Below are positions 16,762 through 26,431 of a stretch of 64,000 bases of DNA, piece by piece. The notes beneath the pieces are model-generated. The model searched no databases. It was not told the origin of the DNA and saw only the letters and a program-made list of their open reading frames with translations. The stretch is from Aquimarina latercula DSM 2041 (GTDB taxonomy: Bacteria; Bacteroidota; Bacteroidia; Flavobacteriales; Flavobacteriaceae): positions 62,001-126,000 of the forward strand of contig NZ_AUMK01000003.1 of NCBI RefSeq assembly GCF_000430645.1, read 5' to 3'. The position numbers and the translations under genes were made by a program. Each line of letters begins with the position of its first letter. Position 1 is the first letter of the stretch.

Positions 16762-18576
16762 ATGGCTAAAGAATATATAGATCTAGATACTTTAAAATAC
16801 CTCTTATATGATGTTCATCAATTAGAAGAAGTATTACAGCAAAAACGTTTTGTAGATCACGATAAAGAATCACTGAACTTATTTTTGGATTCTGTAAAAG
16901 AATTCTCAGATCGTGAATTATTTCCCTACTTTAAAGAAATGGATGAGAATCCAGCATATTATAAGGATGGAAGTGTAGTTGTTCATAAGCAAGTAGAGGT
17001 TATGATGAAAAAGGGTGGTGAGATGGGACTCATTTCAGGAACTTTTGATTATGAAGCTGGAGGATTGCAATTACCTATGATGATGTATACAGCATCTGCT
17101 TTTATTCAAGATGCTGCGAATAATCATTTGCCAGGTTATGTAGGATTAACATTAGGTGCTGCAGAATTGATTATTCATTTTGCTAGTAAAGAATTAAATG
17201 ATACTTATGTCCCTAATATGCTTTCCGGAAATTGGGGAGGAACTATGTGTTTAACCGAACCCCAAGCAGGTAGTTCATTGTCTGATGTGGTAACAAAAGC
17301 TACGGAGCAAGAAGATGGTTCTTATAAAATTCTTGGGCAAAAAATATTCATTTCTGGAGGTGACCATCAGTACGCAGAGAATTTTGTGCATCTTGTTTTG
17401 GCCCGTATTGAAGGAGCCCCTCCAGGTACTAAGGGAATATCTTTATTTATCGTTCCTAAAAAAAGACCAGATGGGAATGGTGGTTTAATTCCTAATGATG
17501 TGACTACTGTTGCAGATTTTCAGAAAATGGGGCAACGCGGATATTGTGCTACGCATTTAGGTTTTGGGGATGCCGATGACTGTAAAGGGTGGTTGGTTGG
17601 AAAACCACATCAAGGTCTTAAGTATATGTTTTTAATGATGAATGGTGCTCGTATTGCTGTTGGAAGAGGAGCTGCTGCAATCGCTACAGCGGCATATCAA
17701 GCTTCATTACAATATGCAAAAGAACGACCGCAAGGTAGAAAATTAGCAAGTACGGGTAAAAAGGATCCTGAACAAGGACAGACATTAATAATTAATCACC
17801 CAGATGTCCGCAGAATGTTATTGTTACAAAAAGTAATAGCAGAAGGATCTCTGAGTTTGGTTTTATTAGCATCTAAATATTATGACCTTAAGGAGACTTC
17901 TCAGGACGAATCCGAAAAAGAGAAATATAGCTTATTATTAGAGTTGATTATTCCAATGGTTAAAACATATCCATCAGATATGGGCGCGCATGCAGTTTCT
18001 AATGGATTACAAGTGCTAGGAGGTTATGGATTTTGTTCTGATTTTATATTGCAACAATATCATAGAGATATTCGTATTTTCCCTATTTATGAAGGTACTA
18101 CAGGTATTCAATCTCAGGATTTATTGGGGAGAAAACTTTTGATGGAAAATGGTAAAGCGCTAGAAGCACTTAACAATGAAATAATGCATACTATCCGACA
18201 AGCATCGGAGTATGATGATCTTCGTAGATATGCGAATTCACTTGGAGAGAAATTGCTATTAACTCAAAAAGTAATAGGTTTCTTGGTTGGGTTTGCTAAA
18301 AAAGGAGATTATCAACGTTTTTTATCTGATGCTACTCCCTTTATGGAATTCTTTAGCAATATAACGATCGCATGGATATGGTTAGATATGGCAGTACATG
18401 CTAAAAATGCAATCATAACTGGAAAAGAATCATATTCTGAAGAGTTTTATGAGAGTAAAATCCATGCGATGAAATTTTATTTTAAATATGAATTACCAAA
18501 GACCAGTAGTCTAGCAGAAATTCTTATGGATGAAGAAGTGTTGACTATTCTGGGAGAAAAAGAAGTCTTTAATTGA
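16762..18576 (+). CDS. large acyl-CoA dehydrogenase (DmdC/FadE-like)
   Basis: 604 residues from the ATG at 16762 (an upstream TTG frame at 16729 adds a non-conserved leader). Acyl-CoA dehydrogenase fold: MCLTEPQAGSSLSDV (FAD/substrate loop, about residue 160), the middle beta domain, GYGFCSDFILQQYHRD, and the catalytic-region signature YEGTTGIQSQDLLGRKL, whose Glu is the likely general base. A C-terminal extension of about 130 residues marks the DmdC / 3-methylmercaptopropionyl-CoA dehydrogenase-like branch. Members use longer or modified acyl-CoAs; the exact substrate is not predictable. First gene of the catabolic block, 69 bp before the SDR. Confidence 0.92.
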   Translation: MAKEYIDLDTLKYLLYDVHQLEEVLQQKRFVDHDKESLNLFLDSVKEFSDRELFPYFKEMDENPAYYKDGSVVVHKQVEVMMKKGGEMGLISGTFDYEAGGLQLPMMMYTASAFIQDAANNHLPGYVGLTLGAAELIIHFASKELNDTYVPNMLSGNWGGTMCLTEPQAGSSLSDVVTKATEQEDGSYKILGQKIFISGGDHQYAENFVHLVLARIEGAPPGTKGISLFIVPKKRPDGNGGLIPNDVTTVADFQKMGQRGYCATHLGFGDADDCKGWLVGKPHQGLKYMFLMMNGARIAVGRGAAAIATAAYQASLQYAKERPQGRKLASTGKKDPEQGQTLIINHPDVRRMLLLQKVIAEGSLSLVLLASKYYDLKETSQDESEKEKYSLLLELIIPMVKTYPSDMGAHAVSNGLQVLGGYGFCSDFILQQYHRDIRIFPIYEGTTGIQSQDLLGRKLLMENGKALEALNNEIMHTIRQASEYDDLRRYANSLGEKLLLTQKVIGFLVGFAKKGDYQRFLSDATPFMEFFSNITIAWIWLDMAVHAKNAIITGKESYSEEFYESKIHAMKFYFKYELPKTSSLAEILMDEEVLTILGEKEVFN

Positions 18577-18644
18577 TTGAATTTTATATCAAAAAACACT
18601 CAAATATTTTAATAATAACGAAACATTAATTCATTAAATATATA

Positions 18645-19421
18645 ATGAACAGTATAAAACAATCATTTAATTTAGAAGGAAAAGTAGCGATCGTAACAGG
18701 TTCTAGTAAAGGAATAGGAAGATCAATTGCACAAGGTTTGGCAGAATATGGGGCTAAAGTGGTTATTAGTAGTCGAAGTCAGGACGCAGTGGATCAAGTT
18801 GCTACCGAGTTTAAAAAAAATGGACTGGATGCTTTTGGCATTGCCTGTCATGTTGGTAAATCGGATCAACGCGAAGCTTTGATACAAAAAACTATAGCAC
18901 AGTATGGAGGAGTTGATATTTTAGTAAATAATGCAGCAATAAACCCTGTGTATGGTCCAATTGAAGATGCGGATGAGAATGTTTTTGATAAAATAATGGA
19001 TGTCAATGTAAAAGCGCCTTGGATTTTATCCAATCTAGCGTTGTCATCTATGCAAAAACGTGGAGGCGGTAGTATAATTAATATAGCGTCAGTAGAAGCT
19101 TTACATCCTGGAGCGGGTTTAGGATTGTATAGTACGAGTAAAGCGGCTTTATTAATGCTTACTAAAAATCAAGCAAAAGAATGGGGGCAATACGGAATTC
19201 GTGCTAATGTAGTATGTCCTGGATTGATTAAAACGAAGTTTAGTGCTGCTCTTTGGCAAAATGAAAAACTATTAAGCAAAATAGAAAAAACCTTACCGAC
19301 GGCTCGTATGGGAATGCCAGATGAAATGTCTGGTATTGTTTGTTTATTAGCCTCAGAGGCTGGTGCATATATGACAGGTGGCGTATACAATGCAGATGGT
19401 GGATATATGATTGCTGGTTAG
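18645..19421 (+). CDS. SDR family oxidoreductase (DHRS4/LvaD-like)
   Basis: 258 residues, classical short-chain dehydrogenase: NAD(P) motif TGSSKGIG (residues 19-26), NNAA, catalytic Ser in INIASVEA, YSTSK (Tyr/Lys pair), PG after the active site, and a C-terminal GGVYNADGGYMI. It resembles DHRS4-type carbonyl reductases, which accompany ACAD10/11-like genes in bacteria. It lies between the two acyl-CoA dehydrogenase genes. A role in reducing or oxidising a keto/hydroxyacyl intermediate is inferred from context. Confidence 0.9.
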   Translation: MNSIKQSFNLEGKVAIVTGSSKGIGRSIAQGLAEYGAKVVISSRSQDAVDQVATEFKKNGLDAFGIACHVGKSDQREALIQKTIAQYGGVDILVNNAAINPVYGPIEDADENVFDKIMDVNVKAPWILSNLALSSMQKRGGGSIINIASVEALHPGAGLGLYSTSKAALLMLTKNQAKEWGQYGIRANVVCPGLIKTKFSAALWQNEKLLSKIEKTLPTARMGMPDEMSGIVCLLASEAGAYMTGGVYNADGGYMIAG

Positions 19422-19493
19422 TATCCATGTTTTTTGTTTAAAGCATTACTCTGGTGTTGTTCAATTGCTAAAATAAAATAAGACGATTATAAG

Positions 19494-20708
19494 ATGAACT
19501 TTGATTACTCGGAAGAAGTACTAGAATTACAAAAAAAACTCATTACGTTTTTTGAAGAGCATATATTACCGATAGAAAAAGAAGTAAATGATTTTCTTTA
19601 TGATCCAGATAACCGATGGAAATCTTGGCCAGGAATGGAAGATTTAAAAGCTAAGGCTAAAATTGCAGGGTTATGGAATTTGTTTTTGCCTAAAACTTAT
19701 GGAGCATTAAGTCCTGGATTAACTAATTTAGAATATGCTCCACTAGCGGAGATTATGGGGCGTATTTTGTGGTCTTCAGAAATATTTAATTGCAGTGCTC
19801 CAGATACAGGAAATATGGAGGTATTAGCAAAATATGGTTCAGAAAATCAACAAAAAAGGTGGTTAGCCCCATTAATGAATGGAGAAATCCGATCAGCTTT
19901 TTTAATGACAGAGCCTCAAGTAGCCTCTTCGGATGCTACGAATATAGAAACTTCAATAATCCGAGACGGTGATGAATATATTATCAATGGAACAAAATGG
20001 TGGTCTTCTGGTGGAATGAATCCCCATTGTAAGGTCGCCATTGTTATGGGGAAAACAGATCCAAATGCTCCAAGACATAAGCAACAGAGTATGATTTTAG
20101 TCCCCATGGATGCACTTGGATTAAAAATTATTAGACCATTATCGGTGTTTGGATTCTATGATTCTCCAGAAGGACATGCAGAGATCGTTTTAGAAAACGT
20201 AAGAGTACCAAAAGAGAATCTAATATTAGGCGAAGGAAGAGGATTCGAGATCGCACAAGGACGATTAGGCCCAGGACGTATTCATCATTGTATGCGTTTA
20301 ATTGGGATGGCACAACGTTCTTTAGAACTAATGTCCAAACGAGCAGCAGAGCGTATTGCTTTTGGAAAATCATTTAAAGACTATAGTAGTATCCGGCAAG
20401 AGATTGCGCAATCGCAATGTGATATTGAACAAGCTAGATTACTAACGCTTTCTGCAGCTGATAAAATGGATAAACTCGGTAATAAATCTTCGAAAGACTT
20501 AATTGCAATGATAAAAATTGTAGCTCCAAATATGGCATTAAGAGTAATAGATAGAGCTATGCAAATACATGGAGGAAAAGGAGTGGGGCCTGATACGCCT
20601 CTTGCACATTTTTTTGTAGCGGCTAGAATGTTACGTTTGGCAGACGGTCCAGACGAAGTACATATGTACCAGTTAGGAAAAAGCGTAATTAAAAAATATT
20701 CAGAATAA
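19494..20708 (+). CDS. ACAD10/11-type acyl-CoA dehydrogenase
   Basis: 404 residues. The sequence follows mammalian ACAD10/ACAD11 through its central part: [79 protein letters not shown], and [11 protein letters not shown] at the end. In this subfamily the dehydrogenase fold works with a kinase to convert 4-hydroxyacyl-CoA, through a 4-phosphoacyl-CoA, to an enoyl/3-hydroxyacyl-CoA (shown for P. putida Lva proteins and mammalian ACAD10/11). The next gene, 3 bp downstream, is exactly that kinase, unfused. Cytoplasmic. Confidence 0.92.
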   Translation: MNFDYSEEVLELQKKLITFFEEHILPIEKEVNDFLYDPDNRWKSWPGMEDLKAKAKIAGLWNLFLPKTYGALSPGLTNLEYAPLAEIMGRILWSSEIFNCSAPDTGNMEVLAKYGSENQQKRWLAPLMNGEIRSAFLMTEPQVASSDATNIETSIIRDGDEYIINGTKWWSSGGMNPHCKVAIVMGKTDPNAPRHKQQSMILVPMDALGLKIIRPLSVFGFYDSPEGHAEIVLENVRVPKENLILGEGRGFEIAQGRLGPGRIHHCMRLIGMAQRSLELMSKRAAERIAFGKSFKDYSSIRQEIAQSQCDIEQARLLTLSAADKMDKLGNKSSKDLIAMIKIVAPNMALRVIDRAMQIHGGKGVGPDTPLAHFFVAARMLRLADGPDEVHMYQLGKSVIKKYSE

Positions 20709-20711
20709 AAT

Positions 20712-21764
20712 ATGCAAAACGTACGCAAAGGCGAAGAACTAAATGAGAAAACTTTAAAATCATTCCTTCTTAAGGAAGGTTTGATAAATAATGTTCAAAG
20801 TGATTGGAATGTTGAACAATACACTCACGGGTATTCTAACCTTACTTATTTGTTAAAAATAGAAGATAAAGAATATGTATTACGTCGTCCACCATTTGGT
20901 GCTATTAAGCGAGGACATGATATGGGGCGAGAATTTAAAGTCCAATCTGCTGTATATAAGGTATTTCCAAAAGTTCCTAAAATGTATGCTTTTACAGATG
21001 ATGAGAGTGTATTAGGTTGTTCTTTTTATATTATGGAAAAGGTAAGCGGAATTATTTTGAGTACTCGTGAAGCCAAAAAAAGAAATATTTCAGCAAGTGA
21101 TTTTAAAACTATTGCCGATTCCTGGCTAAATACTTTTGTAAAACTTCATAATATAGATTACCAAGAGGTTGGCTTAGAAGATCTAGGAAAACCAAAGGGG
21201 TATGTAAGCCGTCAAGTATTGAACTGGGGGAAACAATACCTTAAAGCGGCGACAGATAATATTCCTGCTGCTGGAAAGATAATGAAATGGATGGAAGATA
21301 ACCAGCCAAGAGAATACCAATATAGTTTAGTGCATAATGATTTTAAATATGATAATGTTGTATTTAAAAATGATAGCTGGAATGATGTTATTGCGGTATT
21401 GGATTGGGAAATGGCAACATTAGGAGATCCATTAATGGATTTAGGGACTTCATTAGGATACTGGACAATGAGCAGTGATCATGAATTTGTGCAAAAAGGT
21501 ATTCCTTCTCCAACAATTATGGAAGGAAATCCTAGTAGAAGTGAAATAGTGGAATTGTATGCACAAAAAAGTCAAAAAGAAATAAAAAATTTGGTGTTTT
21601 ATTATGCATTTGGACTTTTTAAGATAGCAGTTATTGCTCAACAAATTTATTATAGATACGATAAAGGTTTAACAACAGATCCACGTTTTGCGCAACTGGA
21701 TAAGGCATCCGCACTACTTTGTAATCTTGCTTGGCAGGCAATACAAACTAATAAAATTGATTAA
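20712..21764 (+). CDS. ACAD10/11-type aminoglycoside-phosphotransferase-fold kinase (4-hydroxyacyl-CoA kinase candidate)
   Basis: 350 residues, APH fold. Nucleotide site: YTHGYSNLTYLLK and the lysine region EYVLRRPPFG (residues about 36-60); catalytic loop LVHNDFKYDNVVF (Brenner motif HxDxxxxN) and metal site VLDWEMATLGDPLMDLG. These blocks match the N-terminal kinase half of ACAD10/11 and the Pseudomonas LvaA kinase, not antibiotic-resistance APH enzymes. It probably phosphorylates the 4-hydroxyl of a 4-hydroxyacyl-CoA for the dehydrogenase encoded just upstream (inference from homology and adjacency). Gap to the upstream gene is 3 bp. Confidence 0.88.
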   Translation: MQNVRKGEELNEKTLKSFLLKEGLINNVQSDWNVEQYTHGYSNLTYLLKIEDKEYVLRRPPFGAIKRGHDMGREFKVQSAVYKVFPKVPKMYAFTDDESVLGCSFYIMEKVSGIILSTREAKKRNISASDFKTIADSWLNTFVKLHNIDYQEVGLEDLGKPKGYVSRQVLNWGKQYLKAATDNIPAAGKIMKWMEDNQPREYQYSLVHNDFKYDNVVFKNDSWNDVIAVLDWEMATLGDPLMDLGTSLGYWTMSSDHEFVQKGIPSPTIMEGNPSRSEIVELYAQKSQKEIKNLVFYYAFGLFKIAVIAQQIYYRYDKGLTTDPRFAQLDKASALLCNLAWQAIQTNKID

Positions 21765-21775
21765 ATATTGAAATA

Positions 21776-22411
21776 ATGGATTATTTGGCAGCGACATATT
21801 ATTATGATTATGAGACGGAGGAAATCCAGAAGATTATAGAAGAATTTAAAAGTAGCAATGTAACATTGAAAGAAAAAGCAAAGGCTTTGTATGTTAAGGT
21901 TAGAGATGGTTGGCGTTATGATCCATATCATATTAACCTGAAGAAAGAGGCTTATAAAGCAAGTAAGGTAGCTACAAAGAACAGTGGTCATTGTTTAGAT
22001 AAATCCATTTTATTAATCGCCGGTTTAAGAGGGTTAGGTATTCCTGCCAGAATTCACCTAGCTAAAGTGAAAAATCACATTGGAGTAGAAAGGCTTATAG
22101 AGAAGTTCGGGACAAATGAATTAACACCTCACGGAATGGTTAATGTTTATCTTGATGGAAAGTGGGTAAAGGCGTCACCAGCATTTAACAAAGCATTGTG
22201 TGAAAAATGTAATGTAGCACCTTTAGAGTTTGATGGAGAAAATGACTCAATGTTTCAGGAATTTGATAATAAAGGAGGGATTTTCATGGAGTATCTAGAA
22301 GATTACGGTCATTTCGAAGATGTTCCTTTTGATTTTATGCTGAATAATATTAAAGAACATTACACAGATATATACGAGAAGTATAAAGAGCTTAGCGAAA
22401 TAAGATTATAA
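21776..22411 (+). CDS. transglutaminase-like domain protein
   Basis: 211 residues, no signal peptide, so cytoplasmic. The transglutaminase-core triad is visible: Cys in NSGHCLDKSILL (about residue 72), His in THGMVNVYLDGKWVKASPAFN, and a following Asp. The upstream helix YVKVRDGWRYDPYHIN is typical of bacterial transglutaminase-like peptidases/amidases. It starts 11 bp after the kinase gene, so it belongs to the block. Its substrate is unknown; release of an amide- or thioester-bound compound would fit. Confidence 0.82.
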   Translation: MDYLAATYYYDYETEEIQKIIEEFKSSNVTLKEKAKALYVKVRDGWRYDPYHINLKKEAYKASKVATKNSGHCLDKSILLIAGLRGLGIPARIHLAKVKNHIGVERLIEKFGTNELTPHGMVNVYLDGKWVKASPAFNKALCEKCNVAPLEFDGENDSMFQEFDNKGGIFMEYLEDYGHFEDVPFDFMLNNIKEHYTDIYEKYKELSEIRL

Positions 22412-22422
22412 AATCAATTTTT

Positions 22423-22806
22423 ATGAATACATACACTGGAATTACCCAAAAACAGTTTCAAGATTTTTTAGAATTACCTATCGATGGATCATTTCAGATG
22501 ATAAATCTTTTGAAATTTAAGGATTATGTAGAAGAAACTGGGACGACAGGTAGAGAGGCGTATGCAGAATATTTGAATGCGATACTGCCTTTTTTTGAAA
22601 ACACTAGAGCGAGAATCGTATATCAAGGTAAACCTCTGTTTGGATTGATAGGTCCAGAGAATACCATCGAATGGGATAAAATACTCATTGTACAATACGA
22701 GAGTAAAGAAGAATTTGTAAAAATGATTACAGAAAAAGAATATCCAGCTGATATGCGTAGCAGAGCTTTATTAGATTCACGTCTTATTCTTTCTTTAGGG
22801 AAATAA
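22423..22806 (+). CDS. DUF1330-like protein
   Basis: 127 residues with the ferredoxin-like DUF1330 pattern: MINLLKFKDY (about residue 27), GREAYAEYLNAI, VYQGKPLFGLIGP, WDKILIVQYESKEEFVKMI and AL-DSRLI. The fold is a dimeric alpha/beta barrel of unknown activity. It follows the transglutaminase-like gene by 11 bp and precedes an SDR, consistent with a place in the same pathway. Confidence 0.75.
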   Translation: MNTYTGITQKQFQDFLELPIDGSFQMINLLKFKDYVEETGTTGREAYAEYLNAILPFFENTRARIVYQGKPLFGLIGPENTIEWDKILIVQYESKEEFVKMITEKEYPADMRSRALLDSRLILSLGK

Positions 22807-22836
22807 ATCTAGATTAAACAAATTATATAGTATTAC

Positions 22837-23592
22837 ATGCAAGTAAAAGATAAAGTAGTTATAGTTACAGGAGCAGGTTCGGGAATAGGAGCCGCTACGG
22901 CAAAACATTTTGCAAAACATAAAGCAACCGTTGTTGTTTCTGATATTAAAGAAGAAAAAGCAAATCAGGTTGCAGAAGAAATAAATAAAGAAGGAGGAAA
23001 AGCGACAGTAATTACTGCTAATGTTGCTGATTTTGCACAAGTAGAGTTGTTAATTTCTAAAACGGTAGATCAGCTTGGGCAATTAGATGTAATGGTAAAT
23101 AATGCAGGGATAGGTCCAAGAAATATGTCTAAAACAGCAGAATATACGTTAAAAGATTGGGATAGTGTTATTTCGGTAAATCAAACAGGAGTCTTTTATT
23201 GCATGAAATTAGCTTTACAGCAAATGATGAAACAAGGTTATGGTAATATTGTAAATATTGCATCCTTAGCAGGATTAAAAGCATCATTAAATAACCTTTC
23301 ATACAGTGCTAGTAAATTTGCTGTCGTTGGGATGACGAAATCAGCAGCATTAGAATATGCAACTAAGAATATTAGAATCAATGCAGTTTGCCCGGGCTAT
23401 ACAGAATCGGCACTCTTAAGTAAATTGTTATCAGTACGACCTGATATGGACGATATGCTAAAAAGTGTAATTCCAATGAAGCGGTATGGACAAGCGGAAG
23501 AAATAGCAGAAGCTGTGGTGTGGTTAGCTTCAGAAAACACGAAGTTTATAACGGGACAGACAATTACATTAGATGGAGGAACTTCTCTATAA
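22837..23592 (+). CDS. SDR family oxidoreductase
   Basis: 251 residues, classical SDR. TGAGSGIG nucleotide motif, NNAG, IASLAGLKASLNNLSYSASK holding the Ser/Tyr/Lys catalytic residues, and C-terminal TGQTITLDGG. It most resembles FabG-like or 3-hydroxyacyl-CoA dehydrogenase-type SDRs. It is the second of three SDRs in the block, which suggests several different hydroxy/keto intermediates. 31 bp downstream of the DUF1330 gene. Confidence 0.9.
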   Translation: MQVKDKVVIVTGAGSGIGAATAKHFAKHKATVVVSDIKEEKANQVAEEINKEGGKATVITANVADFAQVELLISKTVDQLGQLDVMVNNAGIGPRNMSKTAEYTLKDWDSVISVNQTGVFYCMKLALQQMMKQGYGNIVNIASLAGLKASLNNLSYSASKFAVVGMTKSAALEYATKNIRINAVCPGYTESALLSKLLSVRPDMDDMLKSVIPMKRYGQAEEIAEAVVWLASENTKFITGQTITLDGGTSL

Positions 23593-23630
23593 AACAATTA
23601 TTCAATTAGTAAATAAAGCCAAAGCCTATA

Positions 23631-24395
23631 ATGCAAACCATTAAAGTAGAAAGAAAAGATGACTACGCAATTGTTCAATTGAACAGAGGAAAAGTAAATG
23701 CTATTAACCATCAAATGGTTCAGGAAATAAGACGAGCTTTTGATGATTTAGAAACTGATAGTTCTGTAAAAGGTGTAATAATAACTGGTACACCGCATTT
23801 TTTCACAGCGGGTCTTGACGTTATAGAATTGTATGGTTATGATAAGCCGAAGATGAATGAGTTTTTTAATGATTTTGGAGGAATGTATATCCAATTAGCC
23901 AAGTTTAGTAAACCATTTATATGTGCTATTACAGGATATTCTCCAGCTGGTGGTTGTGTAATTGCTATTACTGCTGATCATCGTATTATGGCTGCAGGAG
24001 AAAAGTATACTATTGGGTTAAACGAAGTAGCGGTGAATATCCAGATTTCTAATAACCTTATTAGAGGGTATTCCTATTGGTTAGGAGAAGGAAAAGCAAA
24101 TGAATGTATTCTTGGAGGAAAGTTATTGAGTGTTGATGAAGCTTTGGATACTGGCTTAGTAAATGAAGTTTGTGATTTAGAACAAGTTTTGTCAAAAGCA
24201 GAAGTAAAAATGAAGCAATATTTGCAAGCTGATGAAGAAATTTTTAAGAATACTAAGTATAAGTTACGAAGGGATTGGTTGGAAAGTATGGAAGAAGATC
24301 CTAAGGTCGATTTAGAACAAGCAATTTCCCTTTGGTGGAAACCAGAAATAAGAGCAAAAATGAAAGCTTTCGTAGAGAGTTTACAGAAAAAATAA
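23631..24395 (+). CDS. crotonase-fold enzyme, ECI1-like delta3,delta2-enoyl-CoA isomerase
   Basis: 254 residues. Crotonase oxyanion-hole regions HFFTAGLDVIELYG and SPAGGCVIAITADHRIMA, then YTIGLNEVAVNI. The PAGGC...GLNE pattern is that of mitochondrial ECI1 (delta3,delta2-enoyl-CoA isomerase), not of enoyl-CoA hydratase, whose GAGGTQRL segment is absent. Such isomerases move a double bond into the 2-position for beta-oxidation, which fits handling of unsaturated acyl-CoAs. The catalytic Glu is likely the one in GLNEV. Plain hydratase activity cannot be excluded. Confidence 0.82.
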   Translation: MQTIKVERKDDYAIVQLNRGKVNAINHQMVQEIRRAFDDLETDSSVKGVIITGTPHFFTAGLDVIELYGYDKPKMNEFFNDFGGMYIQLAKFSKPFICAITGYSPAGGCVIAITADHRIMAAGEKYTIGLNEVAVNIQISNNLIRGYSYWLGEGKANECILGGKLLSVDEALDTGLVNEVCDLEQVLSKAEVKMKQYLQADEEIFKNTKYKLRRDWLESMEEDPKVDLEQAISLWWKPEIRAKMKAFVESLQKK

Positions 24396-24422
24396 ATGTA
24401 TCAATAAAAAAATATTTCAAAA

Positions 24423-25427
24423 ATGAATAAGCAAATCATCTTAAAAAACCGTCCAGAAGGATTGCCAGATAAAAATACTTGGGAGTTACAGGAGAATCCT
24501 ATTCCAGAACCTAAAGAAGGAGAAGTGTTGATTAAACATCATTACATATCACTAGATCCAGCAATGAGAGGTTGGATGCGGGAAGGGAAATCCTATATAG
24601 AACCAGTAGAATTGGGTGATGTGATGAGAGCTGGATCTATAGGAGAAGTTGTTAAATCTAATAATCATACAAAATTTAATGAAGGTGATTTTGTAACCGG
24701 TTGGGGAGGAGTACAGCAATATACTGTAACTAATGGTGATAATTGGTATACTGTAGATCCTAAATTAGCGCCTTTGCCAATGTATATTGGAACTCTAGGG
24801 ATGCCTGGTATGACAGCATATTTCGGAATTTTAGAAGTTGGTAAAATAAAAGAAGGAGATACTGTTTTAGTTTCTGGTGCTGCTGGAGCGGTTGGTAGTG
24901 TAGTAGGTCAGATAGCAAAGATAAAGGGGTGTCGTGTTGTTGGAATAGCAGGAGGAAAAGAAAAATGTAATTATATAAAAGATGTTTTAGGTTTTGATGC
25001 GGCTATAGATTATAAATCGGGAGATATATATGAAACTATCAAAAATGAATGCCCAAAAGGTATTGATGTATATTTTGATAATGTTGGAGGAGAAATTTTA
25101 GATGCAGCGTTATCTAGATTGCGTATGCAGGCAAGAATTGTTATTTGTGGGGCAATTTCTCAATATAATAATATGGAAGATATGAGAGGGCCTAAAAATT
25201 ATCTTTCATTATTAGTAAATCGGGCAACAATGCAGGGTATGGTTGTTATGGATTATGCAAAAGATTATGGGAAAGCAGCTAGAGAAATGGCTGGTTGGTT
25301 GGCACAAGGGAAATTGAAAAGTAAAGAAGATATTTATAATGGAATCGAAAACTTTCATGAAACATTTTTGCGTCTTTTCTCTGGAAATAAAATGGGTAAA
25401 CTTGTATTAAAGGTTATAGAGGATTAA
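24423..25427 (+). CDS. NADP-dependent alkenal/one reductase (CurA/PTGR-type MDR)
   Basis: 334 residues, zinc-free medium-chain reductase. LKNRPEGLPDKNTWEL at the start, DPAMRGWM, TAYFGILEVG, Rossmann motif SGAAGAVGSVVGQIAKI, and VYFDNVGGEILDA are all signatures of CurA / prostaglandin reductase / leukotriene B4 dehydrogenase proteins. These reduce the C=C bond of enals and enones such as lipid-peroxidation products. It starts a pair with the next gene (1-bp gap). Coupled with ACAD11-like enzymes it suggests processing of 4-oxo or 4-hydroxy alkenals (inference). Confidence 0.88.
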   Translation: MNKQIILKNRPEGLPDKNTWELQENPIPEPKEGEVLIKHHYISLDPAMRGWMREGKSYIEPVELGDVMRAGSIGEVVKSNNHTKFNEGDFVTGWGGVQQYTVTNGDNWYTVDPKLAPLPMYIGTLGMPGMTAYFGILEVGKIKEGDTVLVSGAAGAVGSVVGQIAKIKGCRVVGIAGGKEKCNYIKDVLGFDAAIDYKSGDIYETIKNECPKGIDVYFDNVGGEILDAALSRLRMQARIVICGAISQYNNMEDMRGPKNYLSLLVNRATMQGMVVMDYAKDYGKAAREMAGWLAQGKLKSKEDIYNGIENFHETFLRLFSGNKMGKLVLKVIED

Positions 25428-25428
25428 T

Positions 25429-26406
25429 ATGAAGGCTATAGTTTGTAAACAATATGGACAACCTTCTAATTTGGTATATGAGGATGTTGTATCTCCAAAA
25501 CCAAAGGAAAATGAAGTCCTAATTCAAGTAAAAACCTGTGGAGTAAATTTCCCTGATACTTTAATAATTCAGGGGTTATACCAGTTTAAACCCGATGTTC
25601 CTTTTATTCCAGGAAGTGATGTAGCCGGAGTTATTAAAGAAGTAGGTATTGATGTTAAGCATCTTAATATTGGAGATGAGGTTTTTGGATTTGTAATGCA
25701 AGGCGGTTATGCAAAAGAAGTTGCAGTTCCTGCTAATGTATGCTTTAAAAAACCTCCTAAGATGGATTTTTCGGTAGCGGCTTCTTTTATGATAGCGTAT
25801 GGCACATCTTATCATGCATTAAAAGATCGTGCTCAATTAAAGCAGGGCGAAACTTTACTGGTTTTAGGGGCATCAGGAGGAGTTGGGCTTGCAGCAATTG
25901 AACTAGGAAAGCTATTGGGAGCTAAGGTTATTGCGGCTGCATCTTCTAAAGAAAAACTGGAATTATGCAAACAATATGGAGCGGATGAAGTTATAAACTA
26001 TACAGAAGAGGATCTAAAAAGTAAAATCAAAGAGTTAACAAGTGGAAAAGGAGCAGACGTTGTTTATGATCCTGTAGGAGGAGATTTTTCTGAACCAGCA
26101 TTGAGAGGGACAGCTTGGGAAGGTAGGTATTTAGTAATAGGTTTTGCCGCTGGTCAGATTCCTAAAGTACCATTGAACCTAGCATTACTAAAGGGATGCT
26201 CTATTGTTGGTGTGTTTTGGGGTAATTTTGCAATGAAAAATCCTAAAGGGAATATGGATAATACATTACAGTTAATGAAATGGATGGAAGAAGGAAGAGT
26301 ACAACCGCATATTTATAAAATATATCCGTTAGAAGAAACTCCAAATGCGTTAGAAGAAATGATGAATCGAAAGGTGAGAGGCAAAGTGGTGATTCAATGT
26401 TCTTAA
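25429..26406 (+). CDS. zinc-free MDR, quinone oxidoreductase (Qor)-like
   Basis: 325 residues. N-terminal GroES-like domain with GVNFPDTLIIQGLYQFKPD and FIPGSDVAGV, then Rossmann motif LGASGGVGLAAIELGK, KELTSGKGADVVYDPVGG, and IVGVFWGNFA. Matches NADPH:quinone oxidoreductase family proteins (QOR/QorA-like). In acyl-CoA clusters these are often of unproven substrate and reduce activated double bonds. The ATG follows the previous stop after one base, so translational coupling is likely. Confidence 0.88.
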   Translation: MKAIVCKQYGQPSNLVYEDVVSPKPKENEVLIQVKTCGVNFPDTLIIQGLYQFKPDVPFIPGSDVAGVIKEVGIDVKHLNIGDEVFGFVMQGGYAKEVAVPANVCFKKPPKMDFSVAASFMIAYGTSYHALKDRAQLKQGETLLVLGASGGVGLAAIELGKLLGAKVIAAASSKEKLELCKQYGADEVINYTEEDLKSKIKELTSGKGADVVYDPVGGDFSEPALRGTAWEGRYLVIGFAAGQIPKVPLNLALLKGCSIVGVFWGNFAMKNPKGNMDNTLQLMKWMEEGRVQPHIYKIYPLEETPNALEEMMNRKVRGKVVIQCS

Positions 26407-26431
26407 TATTATTTAATAAACAAGCTTACAT

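Noticed and set aside
20712..21764. Antibiotic-resistance aminoglycoside phosphotransferase
   Set aside because: The motifs follow the ACAD10/11 kinase domain and the gene is next to its dehydrogenase partner, not a resistance context.
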